Shown one piece after another: positions 1-8,968 of a stretch of DNA of 64,000 nt. The DNA is taken from NCBI RefSeq assembly GCF_009765755.1, contig NZ_LMUV01000002.1:1118074-1182073 (forward strand), read 5' to 3'. The notes below the pieces were generated by a model. That model ran no database searches, was not told the origin of the DNA, and saw nothing but the letters and a program-made list of their open reading frames with translations. The first letter of the stretch is position 1. Each line of letters opens with the position of its first letter. The translations under genes were made by a program, and so were the position numbers. The stretch comes from Rhodanobacter sp. L36 (lineage in GTDB: Bacteria > Pseudomonadota > Gammaproteobacteria > Xanthomonadales > Rhodanobacteraceae).

Positions 1-1347
1 CCGGCCGGCGTGGTGATCGACACGCGCACGACGTTTCAGTCGATGGTCGGCTTTGGCGCGGCGATGACGGATTCCTCCGCGTGGGTGCTGCAGAACCGCA
101 TGAATGTCGTACAGCGCGGCGCGCTGATGCAGGAGTTGTTCGGGCCACCGCCCGGGCTCGACTTGAACATGGTGCGGCTGACCATCGGTGGCTCCGATTT
201 CTCGCCGCAGCCGTACACGCTGGACGATCTCCCCACCGGACAGACCGACCCGACGCTGCAGCATTTCAACGTCACGCCCAACCTGCGCGAGTTGATACCC
301 ACGATGCACGAGGCGCTGGCGGTGAATCCGCAGCTGCGCATCATCGCGTCGTCGTGGAGCGCGCCGGCGTGGATGAAGACCAGCGCCAACCTGATCGGCG
401 GCGAGCTGCTGCCGACATTCGAAAGTACCTACGCGGACTACCTGGTCAAGTACGTCGACAATTATCGTGCGAACGGCGTCCCCATCTACGCGCTTTCCGT
501 GCAGAACGAGCCGGGCTTCGTGCCGATCACCTATCCCGGCATGGAGATGCCCGCTGCCACGCGTGCGCGCGTCATCGGGCAATATCTCGGCCCCGCGTTG
601 GCGCGTCGCACGCCAAGAACGCTGATCCTCGAGTGGGATCACAACTGGGATCAGCCGGATGAACCATCCAGCGTGCTGGCCGACGCGACTGCTGCGCCGT
701 ACGTGGATGGCGTGGCGTGGCATTGCTACAACGGCACCGCGTCCACGCAGACGCAGGTGCATCGCGCGTATCCGAAAAAGGACGCCTACATTACCGAGTG
801 CTCGGGCGGCGACTGGGCCTCCGCGCGCAACGGCGAACTGATGTGGTTCGCGCGCGACCTGCTGCTCGCCGGCATCCGCCACTGGGCGCGCGGCGTGGTG
901 TACTGGAACCTCGCGCTCGACGAACAACACGGCCCGCACTTCGGCGGCTGCGATCTCTGCAAGGGCCTGGTCACCATCGACTCGCACACCGGTGCGGTGA
1001 GCCGCAACGACGAGTACTACGCGTTCGCGCACTTCAGCCGCTTCGTGTTGCCCGGCGCCATGCGTGTGGGCTCCAGCGAAACCGACAAGATCATCAACAA
1101 CGTGGCCTTTCGAAACGCATCCGACGAATCCGTCGTGCTGGTGATGGTCAACAGCCACACTGACGCGCGCCGCGTCACCGTGACGCAAGGGCCGGTCGGT
1201 TTCCAATACATGATGCCGGCGCAAAGCGTGGCGACATTCGTGTGGAATCCGGATCAGGCGGGCACGTGGATGCGACGTGCGCTGCACTGGTGGGATGGCG
1301 TGCGATGGTCGGAGGATGTTTTCGGCAAGCGCGGTGCGGGCAAGTAA
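1..1347 (+). CDS. GH30 family glycoside hydrolase, 5'-truncated by the window edge
   Basis: The reading frame is open from base 1, so the signal peptide and true start lie outside the window. Visible features fit the GH30 glucosylceramidase / endo-beta-1,6-glycanase family. These are an opening VGFGAAMTDSSAW block, the acid/base glutamate in VQNEPGF (about residue 167 counting from the ATG at 10) and the nucleophile glutamate in YITECSGGDW (about residue 263). A beta-sandwich-like tail follows (VVLVMVNSHTD). The enzyme is probably exported and acts on beta-linked glucans, galactans or glucosides. Substrate cannot be decided from sequence alone. It is transcribed away from the window edge, so its operon partners may lie upstream. 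Confidence 0.85.
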   Translation, partial: PAGVVIDTRTTFQSMVGFGAAMTDSSAWVLQNRMNVVQRGALMQELFGPPPGLDLNMVRLTIGGSDFSPQPYTLDDLPTGQTDPTLQHFNVTPNLRELIPTMHEALAVNPQLRIIASSWSAPAWMKTSANLIGGELLPTFESTYADYLVKYVDNYRANGVPIYALSVQNEPGFVPITYPGMEMPAATRARVIGQYLGPALARRTPRTLILEWDHNWDQPDEPSSVLADATAAPYVDGVAWHCYNGTASTQTQVHRAYPKKDAYITECSGGDWASARNGELMWFARDLLLAGIRHWARGVVYWNLALDEQHGPHFGGCDLCKGLVTIDSHTGAVSRNDEYYAFAHFSRFVLPGAMRVGSSETDKIINNVAFRNASDESVVLVMVNSHTDARRVTVTQGPVGFQYMMPAQSVATFVWNPDQAGTWMRRALHWWDGVRWSEDVFGKRGAGK

Positions 1348-1458
1348 CGTCACGCCGTTCGTGGTTCAGGATTTACCGACGAAGCGCTTGCACGAAGCGT
1401 GTCCCGGTTTGCAACCTGTGCGCGGGCCACGGCAGCATGAAAGACACGGAGGCGATCC

Positions 1459-1848
1459 ATGATCGAAGGTTCCTGCCGATGCGGTGCAGTTCACTGGCAG
1501 TTTGATGGCGAGCCTGGTGGCGCGACCGCGTGCAATTGCACATCGTGCCGACGCTACGGCGTGCTGTGGATCTACGACTACGAGAACGAAGCGGTGCGCG
1601 TCAGCGGCGCGACGCAATCGTACTCGCCGGGTACGTCGCTCACGTTCCACTTCTGTCCGACCTGCGGTTGCCTGGTGTGCTGGCGCGGCACCGAAACGGA
1701 TGAAGCCGGACGTCGCCGCATGGGCGTCAACATCCGCCTCTGCGAACCTGAGGCGGTGGCCGAGATTCCCATCGATCACTTCGATGGGCTGGTGACGTTC
1801 GAAGACCAGCCGCGCGATGGAAAATGCGTGGCGGATTATTGGTATTGA
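1459..1848 (+). CDS. GFA (glutathione-dependent formaldehyde-activating-like) zinc protein
   Basis: This 129-residue cytoplasmic protein has the CENP-V/GFA zinc-binding cysteine pattern: CRCGAVHW near the N terminus, CNCTSCRRYG in the middle and FHFCPTCGCLVCW after it. Family members bind two zinc ions, and a few act on S-hydroxymethylglutathione, but most have no proven reaction. A GGAGG ribosome site lies about 7 bases before the ATG. It stands 111 bases after the GH30 gene and is not obviously linked to it by function. Confidence 0.8.
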   Translation: MIEGSCRCGAVHWQFDGEPGGATACNCTSCRRYGVLWIYDYENEAVRVSGATQSYSPGTSLTFHFCPTCGCLVCWRGTETDEAGRRRMGVNIRLCEPEAVAEIPIDHFDGLVTFEDQPRDGKCVADYWY

Positions 1849-1898
1849 ACGGCGTTTGACGATGGTTTCGTCAAGCCGTTTCCCTGAGTAATGACAGA

Positions 1899-2441
1899 AT
1901 GAAAATCCTGTTTTGCATGCTGCTGGGTCTTGCGATTCCCGGTGCCGCTTTGGCTGATCCATGTGTCGATCAGATTCCTTCGGAACTTCGACAGCTACTG
2001 CATCGGCGCTTCGCCGATGAGCGTTTGCCGATTTCCACGGACTCTGCTGAAGACAATCGGTTGCAGGCCAGCAAGGAAGGCAAATGCATTCTTGAAGCCT
2101 GGATGGATCTCGATGGCGACGGACTAAGGGATGTGGTGTTGCTCATGCCATCCGCAAGAAAAAGCATGGAATATCGTGTGGTGGCGGCGATGCATCGACG
2201 CGATGGCTGGAGCCTGACGACGGTCGCGGAAGAGAACAGCGAGTTCGCCAGCCTTGAACTCAATCGCGCACCCGCGGGTCTGTACGTCCACACAAACGAC
2301 TATGCGTTTGTTCCCGAGCCTGGTGTGCTTGAGCGGTTTCGGTCACGTAACGACGGCTTTTACATAGGCGCGGTAGAAGGTGGCGCTGATGCCTATTTCC
2401 TGGATGGCAGACGATGGATACACGTCCACGCGATCGATTGA
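1899..2441 (+). CDS. Exported protein of unknown function
   Basis: This 180-residue protein starts with a classic signal peptide (hydrophobic LLGLAIPGAALA, cleavage expected before DPC). The mature part contains a DLDGDGLRDVVLLM stretch that resembles a calcium-binding FG-GAP/EF-hand-like loop, then a mixed beta-rich region. I do not recognise a family. The ATG at 1899 is the first in frame after the GFA stop and lies 51 bases downstream of it, so co-transcription is possible. Periplasmic or secreted location is inferred from the leader. Confidence 0.6.
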   Translation: MKILFCMLLGLAIPGAALADPCVDQIPSELRQLLHRRFADERLPISTDSAEDNRLQASKEGKCILEAWMDLDGDGLRDVVLLMPSARKSMEYRVVAAMHRRDGWSLTTVAEENSEFASLELNRAPAGLYVHTNDYAFVPEPGVLERFRSRNDGFYIGAVEGGADAYFLDGRRWIHVHAID

Positions 2442-2578
2442 CGTATGCGTTATTACGGTGAATGCACCCGTTAAGCCAGCCGTCGCTTATCGCCATTGAC
2501 GCGGACGTACACTGAGCCTTGCTTCAGCGTCGCCACGCGCGCCTGGTCCGGCCGCTGCCCTGTTCCGGGAGTCATGCC

Positions 2579-3100
2579 ATGAAATCCTCTTCGCTCGTTC
2601 GCCTTCTTTGCGCCGCCTGCCTGGCTTTCGCTTCTGCCGTGACCTATGCGGCGACGCCGCCGCCGGACAACGTCAGCGTGCATTACAAGGATCCGAAAAA
2701 TTTCACGGAAGCCAAACTCAGTGCCGGCATCAATCAGCTCAACGCGGATGACTATCTGAAACCGCTCAAGGAATACATCGCGCAACGTGCGTCGCGCATT
2801 CTGACGTCGGGACAGCATCTCGATATCGAGGTCACCGATGTGGATCGTGCCGGCGACTTCGAGCCATGGCACGGCCCGCGCATGGATCAGGTGCGTGTCA
2901 TCAAATCCATCTATCCGCCGCGTATCGATCTGAATTTCACGCTGACCGATGCCGACGGCAAGGTGTTGAGCAAGGGCCAGCGCAAGCTGCGTGACCTCGC
3001 CTTCATGGACGATAGCTCGCCCGCTCTCGATTCGGACTCGCTGCGCTACGAAAAGGGCCTGATCGATCGCTGGCTGCGCAAGGGCGTCGACAAGCTCTGA
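2579..3100 (+). CDS. DUF3016 family exported protein
   Basis: This 173-residue protein has a signal peptide (LLCAACLAFASAVTYA) followed by a PDNVSVHYKDPKNFTEAKL opening typical of DUF3016, a family common in Xanthomonadaceae and of unknown role. The start at 2579 is preferred over an upstream in-frame ATG at 2519. It has a GGGAG motif 7 bases upstream and puts the signal peptide at the N terminus. The mature protein carries a mid-region YPPRIDLNFTLTDADGKVL and a charged C terminus. Periplasmic location is inferred. Confidence 0.75.
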   Translation: MKSSSLVRLLCAACLAFASAVTYAATPPPDNVSVHYKDPKNFTEAKLSAGINQLNADDYLKPLKEYIAQRASRILTSGQHLDIEVTDVDRAGDFEPWHGPRMDQVRVIKSIYPPRIDLNFTLTDADGKVLSKGQRKLRDLAFMDDSSPALDSDSLRYEKGLIDRWLRKGVDKL

Positions 3101-3426
3101 TCAAAAGTCGACGCAGCGACGCGACAGCGTGTGCGTCGCGTCGTTGTGGATTGGCTGGCTCATCGGGAAGAGGCGCTGGCAGATCTAACGCGACGGCACG
3201 TTCTACATCGAAAAAAACTTCCGACTTCGGTCGGTCCATGTGCATCACGCGCGCTGCTGATCTGCACGAGGCGGTTGAGCAATACGCGTGAAGGTGAAAG
3301 TGCCATCGCGGATAGCACGCAAACACAAATTGCCTGACCCGCAAGCCTGCTCCGTGTTCGTCGCCACAGCTATTGCGCCGACAAGCGCCTATGCTGCCTT
3401 GGCGAAGACGCCTGAGGAGTTCTGCA
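3101..3426. other. Intergenic region without a convincing gene
   Basis: This stretch of about 325 bases lies between the DUF3016 gene and a small gene at 3427. It contains an inverted repeat at 3117-3143 just after the DUF3016 stop and a smaller hairpin (ccgac-ttc-ggtcgg) near 3222-3236. Open frames here have no ribosome site or protein-like composition, so I call none. A promoter for the 3427 gene should lie in its right half, but I cannot place it. Confidence 0.4.
3117..3143 (+). terminator. GC-rich hairpin after the DUF3016 gene
   Basis: The arms CGACGCGAC (3117-3125) and GTCGCGTCG (3135-3143) are perfect complements with a 9-base loop, starting 17 bases after the stop codon. The run after the hairpin (TTGTGGATTGG) is not a good U tract. 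It could be a weak terminator or an mRNA 3'-end stabiliser. Confidence 0.35.
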
Positions 3427-3648
3427 ATGGTCGATGTCACTGGCAAGACCAGTAATGGCTGCACCTACGAAGGCGACTATCGGCCCGGCAGCGCCGGTCG
3501 CGTGCACTGGTCGGTCACTTTTCGCCGCAACGGCGATTACGCAGGCATGCGCCATGGCATCGTCCACGGGATGCACGGCATCGAGGAAGCGACAGTAGAC
3601 GCAGCCGTGCACGGCGACATCGAGTCGATCTGGACGCAGGCGACCTGA
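3427..3648 (+). CDS. Small protein of unknown function (73 aa)
   Basis: The start at 3427 is chosen because GAGGAG lies 9 bases upstream. An earlier in-frame ATG at 3373 has no such site and would add an implausible Arg-rich tail. The product begins MVDVTGKTSNGCTYEGDYR and contains RVHWSVTFRRNGDYAGMRHG and a C-terminal acidic stretch. It has no signal peptide or membrane segment. I do not recognise the family. Composition and ribosome site support a real cytoplasmic protein. Confidence 0.5.
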   Translation: MVDVTGKTSNGCTYEGDYRPGSAGRVHWSVTFRRNGDYAGMRHGIVHGMHGIEEATVDAAVHGDIESIWTQAT

Positions 3649-3890
3649 ATGCATGGATGTTCGGTGTCTTGACCGCCGGGTCACTCACGCGTCATTGATT
3701 CCATGGGGTGTGCGGCGTGCAAGCCCAGTGGCGTAGCCAGAATTCAATACAAGGGCTGAAATCCCGGCGGTTTCGCGCGATCCGGACATGGTCACGCAGC
3801 AGGAACGCCTCGATTGGTATGCTTGGGAACCACGCGGCCTTCGAACAGTCGATGGACGCGTACATCTCTTCCAACACTGGGTATCCCGAC

Positions 3891-4505
3891 ATGAATCTGC
3901 ATCGTTCCGTTCTCTTTGCCTCGCTGGTCGCCGTAAGCGCTCTTTCCGTCATCCCTGTGTCGCCCGCGCGCGCCGCTGCCGCCGACAACCTGAGTGGCGA
4001 TGCGGTACCCGGCGTCTGCATGCTGTCGCGTGAGGCGGTTTTCGCGCAGGCCAAGATTGGACAGGCGGCGAACCAGCGTCTGACGCAGCTGACGCAGCAG
4101 GCACGCGATCAATTGGTCAACCAGCGCAAGCCGATCGACGCGGACATCCAGGCGTTCGAGCAGAAAGCACCGTCGCTGACCGAAGCGCAGCGCAAGGAGC
4201 AGGGCGCAGCCTTGCAGCAGCGCATGCAGGCGTTCCAGGCGCAGGCCGGCGAACTCGACCAGCGCGTGCAGCTCACGCGCGGCAAGGCGATGGAGCGTAT
4301 CGGCCAGCAGGCGCAGCCGCTCGTTGCCGATGCCTATAAAAATCATCGCTGCGGACTCCTGTTGAACCGTGACGCCGTGCTCTCGGGCAACACGTCCAAC
4401 GATCTCACCGCTGAAGTGGTGCAGGGTCTGGATCGCAAGATCACCACCATCACTTTCAATCTTGAGCAGCTTCCGGCAGGCGCCAGGAATCAAGCGACGC
4501 CGTGA
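3891..4505 (+). CDS. OmpH/Skp-like periplasmic protein
   Basis: This 204-residue protein has a signal peptide (ASLVAVSALSVIPVSPARAAA). A mature part GVCMLSREAVFAQAKIGQAA and a long Gln/Ala/Arg-rich helical segment (about residues 70-140) follow, the coiled-coil arms expected of OmpH/Skp chaperones. The canonical skp is normally beside bamA and lpxD, which are absent here, so this is probably a paralogue. It ends with a longer C-terminal region than Skp. The start at 3891 was chosen by the signal peptide. The stop overlaps the GTG start of the next gene by four bases, suggesting translational coupling. Confidence 0.7.
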   Translation: MNLHRSVLFASLVAVSALSVIPVSPARAAAADNLSGDAVPGVCMLSREAVFAQAKIGQAANQRLTQLTQQARDQLVNQRKPIDADIQAFEQKAPSLTEAQRKEQGAALQQRMQAFQAQAGELDQRVQLTRGKAMERIGQQAQPLVADAYKNHRCGLLLNRDAVLSGNTSNDLTAEVVQGLDRKITTITFNLEQLPAGARNQATP

Positions 4506-5443
4506 GTGATGTCGCGCCCTATCCGATAGGCACGCCGGGACAGCCGTGGGGTGACGCGGAGGTCGCCGATTGGTTGTCGCGGCAAACGCGCAAGCGCAGC
4601 TACGACGAGGACGTGGTGCGCGCGATCGATGCGCTGCGTTCGCGTTTCGATGTGTCGGAATATGGCCGTCTGGACGATGCATCGGGCAACCATCCGCTGT
4701 TCGCGATCCGCAGCCGCCACTGGCGCGATGATCTGCCGTGCGTGCTGGTGACAGGCGGCGTGCACGGTTACGAAACCAGTGGCGTGCACGGCGCGTTGCA
4801 GTTCGTCGAGCAGCACGCGTCGGGCTATGAAGGGCGCGCCAATCTGCTGGTCGCGCCGTGCGTCAGTCCGTGGGCCTATGAAGCAATCCACCGCTGGAAT
4901 GCTCGCGCGCTCGATCCCAACCGATCGTTTCGCGAGAACAGCCCGGCTGCGGAATCGGCGGCACTCATGCAGTGGGTGGCGCCGTTGCGTGATCGCGTGC
5001 TTGTGCATATCGATCTTCACGAAACCACCGATAGCGACGAATCGGAATTCCGTCCCGCGCTAGCCGCGCGTGATGGTGTGCCGTACGAGCCGGGCGAAAT
5101 TCCCGATGGCTTCTATCTCGTCGATGACAGCGCGCATCCACAGCCCGCGTTCCAGCAGGCGGTGATTATGGCCGTCGCGAAAGTCACCCACATTGCGCCG
5201 GCGGATCGGCATGGCGACATCATCGGATCGCCGATGGTTGCGCGCGGGGTCATCGAGTACGCGCTGACGAAGCTTGGCCTCTGCGCCAGCATCACCCGCG
5301 CACCGTACAAGACCACTACCGAGGTCTACCCCGACAGCCCGCGCGCCACGCCCCAGCAATGCAACGCCGCACAGGTGGCTGCCGTGTGTGCGGCGATCGA
5401 TTTCGCGCTGGCAAACCCGCTGGGCGTACTCCCCGGGCAGTGA
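4502..5443 (+). CDS. M14-type metallocarboxypeptidase (aspartoacylase/succinylglutamate desuccinylase-like)
   Basis: This 313-residue protein has zinc ligands of the M14 fold in GGVHGYETSG (H88, E91) and HIDLHETTDSDE (H173). It also has substrate-binding Asn-Arg in DPNRSF and a C-terminal EVYPD segment. There is no signal peptide, so it is probably cytoplasmic. The start is a GTG whose first four bases (GTGA) contain the stop of the OmpH-like gene, a classic coupled arrangement. The reaction is likely removal of a C-terminal residue or an acyl group from a small peptide or amino acid; the exact substrate is unknown. Confidence 0.75.
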   Translation: MSDVAPYPIGTPGQPWGDAEVADWLSRQTRKRSYDEDVVRAIDALRSRFDVSEYGRLDDASGNHPLFAIRSRHWRDDLPCVLVTGGVHGYETSGVHGALQFVEQHASGYEGRANLLVAPCVSPWAYEAIHRWNARALDPNRSFRENSPAAESAALMQWVAPLRDRVLVHIDLHETTDSDESEFRPALAARDGVPYEPGEIPDGFYLVDDSAHPQPAFQQAVIMAVAKVTHIAPADRHGDIIGSPMVARGVIEYALTKLGLCASITRAPYKTTTEVYPDSPRATPQQCNAAQVAAVCAAIDFALANPLGVLPGQ

Positions 5444-5469
5444 CGACTTCGCTTCTCACAGGAACCAGC

Positions 5470-6087
5470 ATGCAACGCATCGCACTGATCGGCGGCACCG
5501 GCAATGTCGGACAACGGGTCTCGCGCGAGGCACGTCGTCGCGGGCATGCACTGGGCGTTGTCGCGCGACACCCCGACGAATCCGCGAACGACAACGGCGT
5601 CACTTTCGTCCAGGGTGATGTGCGTGCTGATCCGCAGGGCGTCGGCGCTGCGCTGCGCGGTTTCGACGTGCTGATCAGCGCGTCGCGCTTCGTCGATGTC
5701 ACGGCGGCACAGGTGCTGGCTGTCGCGCATGCTGCCGATATCGCGCGTGTGCTGGTGGTCGGCGGTGCGGGCTCGCTGGAAGTCGCGCCGGGCATGCGTC
5801 TGGTGGACAGCGCGGATTTCCCCGCCGCATACAAGCCGGAAGCATTGGCGGGCGCAGCGTTTCTCGATGCGTTGCGCGAGACGGATGACGTGGACTGGAC
5901 TTACCTGTCGCCCGCCGCGGTTTTCGTACCTGGCGAACGCACCGGAAAATTCCGCATCGGCGGCGACGCCTTGCTCGTCGATGCCGAAGGCGTCAGCACG
6001 ATTTCTTACGAAGACTTCGCCGTCGCATTGCTGGATGAAGTGGAAACGCCCGTGCACATTCGCAAGCGCTTCAGCGTGGCGTATTGA
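5470..6087 (+). CDS. NAD(P)-binding protein, NmrA/SDR-atypical type
   Basis: This 205-residue Rossmann protein opens with a dinucleotide-binding MQRIALIGGTGNVGQ motif and continues with DVLISASRF and VLVVGGAGSLEV, as in short NAD(P)H-binding proteins of the YwnB/NADH-flavin reductase-like group. No catalytic YxxxK is obvious. The start at 5470 follows an AGGAACC ribosome site. It lies 26 bases after the M14 gene and may be co-transcribed. Role unknown; redox sensing or quinone/flavin reduction are possible. Confidence 0.75.
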   Translation: MQRIALIGGTGNVGQRVSREARRRGHALGVVARHPDESANDNGVTFVQGDVRADPQGVGAALRGFDVLISASRFVDVTAAQVLAVAHAADIARVLVVGGAGSLEVAPGMRLVDSADFPAAYKPEALAGAAFLDALRETDDVDWTYLSPAAVFVPGERTGKFRIGGDALLVDAEGVSTISYEDFAVALLDEVETPVHIRKRFSVAY

Positions 6088-6172
6088 ACGATATCATCGC
6101 GCTGCCGGTCGGCATCGACGGTATGCGGTATGGTTGAACCATGACCGTTCCACCTCCACGCCAAGTTGATTC

Positions 6173-6868
6173 ATGCCTGCCGAAAGCCTTCGCCTGCTGC
6201 TGATCGAAGACGATGCGTTGTTGCGCGACAGGGTGCTGACGCCACGGCTCACGCAATTCGGCTTCGAGGTGATGGCGATCGGTCACGTCGCGCAGATGAC
6301 GCAGGCGATCGAGCGACGCAAGCCGGACATCGTGCTCCTGGATATCGGATTGCCCGAGCGTGACGGCTTCGAAATCGCGCGCACCTTGCGCACGCAATTC
6401 GCCGACATCGGCATCGTGATGCTGACCGGGCGATCGGAAACGACTGATCGCGTGCGTGGATTGAGCGAAGGCGCCGACGCCTATCTTTCCAAGCCGGTGG
6501 AGATCGACGTGCTGGTAGCGACGCTGCACAGCGTTGCGCGACGACTGCGCCCGTCGATGCCGCGTGCCGCTGCCGCCGGTACCTGGAAACTCGATTCGGA
6601 CGACTGGTTGCTGATCGCGCCATCCGGCGAACGCGTGATCCTGAGCAAGACCGAGCGTCGCCTGCTTGAGGAACTGATGAAGCAGCCGAACCAGGTCGTG
6701 GTGCGCGACATGCTTATCGGCGCCATCACCGACGACGTCGTCGCCTTCGATCCGCATCGGCTGGATTCACTGATCCATCGCCTGCGCCGCAAGGTGCTGG
6801 CGGCGGTCGGCGAACCGTTGCCGCTGAACGCGGTCCACGGGCAGGGCTATCTGCTGGAGATGAGCTGA
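6173..6868 (+). CDS. Two-component response regulator, OmpR-like
   Basis: This 231-residue protein has an N-terminal receiver domain with acidic residues in LIEDDALL, phosphoacceptor D57 in VLLDIGLP and lysine in LSKPVE. A C-terminal winged helix follows (ILSKTERRLLEELM through LIHRLRRKVLAA and VHGQGYLL). It should bind DNA as a phospho-dimer. A 13-bp palindrome ATGGTT-G-AACCAT sits at 6130-6142 just upstream and could be its site. The 3' end overlaps the convergent hybrid kinase gene by 22 bases, which suggests a functional pair with mutual antisense transcription. Confidence 0.88.
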   Translation: MPAESLRLLLIEDDALLRDRVLTPRLTQFGFEVMAIGHVAQMTQAIERRKPDIVLLDIGLPERDGFEIARTLRTQFADIGIVMLTGRSETTDRVRGLSEGADAYLSKPVEIDVLVATLHSVARRLRPSMPRAAAAGTWKLDSDDWLLIAPSGERVILSKTERRLLEELMKQPNQVVVRDMLIGAITDDVVAFDPHRLDSLIHRLRRKVLAAVGEPLPLNAVHGQGYLLEMS

Positions 6869-8760
6869 AGCGCTTCATCCTGTTCGCGGCGCGCCGCAGC
6901 GAACACGCGGGCAAGCAGTACGGATGGCGAGAACGGTTTGGGCAACCGCTCGCTGTGCAGGTCTTCCGGGCCGTCGCTGGATCCGTCACTGTCCAGGTAT
7001 GCGGAAATAAGGATGGCCGGCACCGCGTGCAGGGTTCCGCGCAACCGGCGCAGCAAGGTCTCGCCATCGATGTCGGCCATGCGGTAGTCACACACCAGCA
7101 CGTGCGGCGGCTTGTCCATGCGTGCAACCAGCCGTTCGGCTTCTGCGCCATTGGCCGCCTCGCTCACATCGCAGCCGCCTTTTTCCAGCGCGGACGCGAG
7201 CACGCCGCGCAAGCTGTCGTCGTCATCGATGAGCCATACGCGAACGCGGCCCGCAGGCAACACATTCGAAACGGACGGCTGCGTCACGTCGGCCATCGGC
7301 AGAATGATGCGGAAGGTGGTGCCGCCGCCTGCGGTGCCATGCACGGTGATGTCGCCACCGGCGCGATGTACGAGGCTGTAGACCACGCTGAGGCCGAGTC
7401 CGGTGCCGCGATCCACCGGCTTGGTTGTGAAAAAAGGTTCGAAGATGCGATGCACGTGCTCCTGCGCAATGCCCGTGCCCGAATCGCGGATCGACAGCGC
7501 AACGGTCGATGTGTCCGGTGCGTCCAGCGTGATCGTGCATTGACCGCCATCGGGCATGGCGTCGCGCGCATTGGATGCGAGGTTGAGCAAGGCGAGTTCG
7601 AACTGGCTGCGGTCGAAGCGGATCGGCAGGTCGCGGCTCGGCATCTCGATGCTCAATTGCACCGACGACGGCATCAGTTGTCGCAACAGCGGACGGATGT
7701 CGCGCAGGGCTGCCGCGGCATCAAAGGTTTCGGTATGCGTCACGTCGTGGCGGCTGAAATTGAGCAGCTTGCTGCACACGGCTGCGCCGCGACGTGCGGC
7801 CAGCTCCACGCCTTCCAGCGCATCGGCCATCGCCTGCGCGTCTTCGTCGGGGACGACATCGGGATCGAGGCGGTCGCGCTCCGTCGCAAAACCGAGAATG
7901 ATGCCGAGCACGTTATTCATGTCGTGCGCGATACCGCTGGCCAGCTTGCCCACGGCATCCATCTTGCGCGCGTGCAACAACTGCTCCTGCGTGCGTTCGC
8001 GCTCGGCGATCTCGCGTTTCAGCTCGCGCCGGTGTGCGTTCGATTCGTCGAGGCTCTCGCGCAGTGCGTTGATGCTGCGATCGATGACGATGGCGATGAG
8101 CAGGTAACTCATCAGTGCGCGACAGGGAAAGGCGATGTAGGTTTCCAGTGCGACGCGCCAGAGTCTTGCATCGCTGAAGATCTGCGGCGGAATCACGCCG
8201 ATCGCGAATACCAGCGCCAGCACGCCATAGGTCGTCCATAACGCGCGTCGCCCGAGCATCAGTCCGCTCAGGGCGAGTACGACGACCAGCGTGAGGTCGA
8301 CGAAATTTTCGTGGTAGCCGAAAGCGCCGTACGCAAGCGCCGCCGATCCCAGCACCACGCCCACATAAAGCGACACGGCCAGGCGAAAGCGGCCACGGCG
8401 AATGAGCCAGATGCCGATCCAGGCAGCCAGTGCCATGAAGACGTCGGTGACCAAGTCAATCGCGATGGCCGCGCGCGGGCCGGTGCGCGCGGTGTCGTAA
8501 AGCGTGTCGCGCAGGTAGTTCCAGTTGAACAGCAGCAGGTACAGCTTGTTCAATGGCATGCGCGTGCCTTCGAACAGCAGCAGCCATTGCATGAATACAC
8601 CGTTGCGCCGGTCGACGGGATCGTCGATCGGGATGCGCTGGAACCAGGCAAGCAGTCGCTGAAGCATCGCCGCGGGCACTCCGGTGGGTCTTGCGAACAT
8701 CCAGACACCTTCCGTGTGCAGCTCGCCGGCGTTTCGACGCGCCGTCGGTTTCATCGACAT
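6847..8760 (-). CDS. Membrane hybrid sensor histidine kinase with C-terminal receiver
   Basis: This 637-residue protein has about five membrane segments between residues 100 and 230, then a short coiled coil (residues 232-265). A HisKA domain follows with phosphoacceptor H279 in SGIAHDMNN, then a HATPase domain (N box around 390-400, G boxes DSGTG and GTGLGLS) and a receiver domain from about 505 with D558 in VLVCDYRM. There is no periplasmic sensor domain of size, so it probably senses a membrane or redox signal. Its start codon lies inside a near-perfect 24-bp palindrome (8755-8778). It converges on and overlaps a response regulator gene. Confidence 0.88.
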   Translation of the reverse strand: MSMKPTARRNAGELHTEGVWMFARPTGVPAAMLQRLLAWFQRIPIDDPVDRRNGVFMQWLLLFEGTRMPLNKLYLLLFNWNYLRDTLYDTARTGPRAAIAIDLVTDVFMALAAWIGIWLIRRGRFRLAVSLYVGVVLGSAALAYGAFGYHENFVDLTLVVVLALSGLMLGRRALWTTYGVLALVFAIGVIPPQIFSDARLWRVALETYIAFPCRALMSYLLIAIVIDRSINALRESLDESNAHRRELKREIAERERTQEQLLHARKMDAVGKLASGIAHDMNNVLGIILGFATERDRLDPDVVPDEDAQAMADALEGVELAARRGAAVCSKLLNFSRHDVTHTETFDAAAALRDIRPLLRQLMPSSVQLSIEMPSRDLPIRFDRSQFELALLNLASNARDAMPDGGQCTITLDAPDTSTVALSIRDSGTGIAQEHVHRIFEPFFTTKPVDRGTGLGLSVVYSLVHRAGGDITVHGTAGGGTTFRIILPMADVTQPSVSNVLPAGRVRVWLIDDDDSLRGVLASALEKGGCDVSEAANGAEAERLVARMDKPPHVLVCDYRMADIDGETLLRRLRGTLHAVPAILISAYLDSDGSSDGPEDLHSERLPKPFSPSVLLARVFAAARREQDEALQLISSR

Positions 8761-8778
8761 TTAGACGTCCAAATGTCG
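8755..8778. promoter_or_regulatory. 24-bp near-perfect palindrome over the kinase start codon
   Basis: The left arm CGACATTT and right arm AAATGTCG are perfect complements. The centre contains GACGTC, itself a palindrome, giving 11 of 12 paired positions. It overlaps the ATG (8758-8760) of the kinase and faces the divergent S53 protease gene, so a dimeric regulator bound here could control one or both. The binding protein is unknown. Confidence 0.5.
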
Positions 8779-8968
8779 GTGAGAATTCGGTGATATTACG
8801 ACCATAACGGCGTGTGTGACTAACCCGCGCGGCTGACCTAAGCTCCGGACGGTTCGTGGCCCGTTCGCGTTGGGGCGATCGCGGCAAGGAACGACCTTGG
8901 AGCCGGTGCACGTTGACGGGAAACGTCAGAACTCACATCCATCGCACGATCCAGAGTGGGGATTTCAA

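Noticed and set aside
6130..6142. Possible link between ATGGTTGAACCAT and the hairpin at 16158.
   Set aside because: Only a short core is shared; I treat the two as unrelated.
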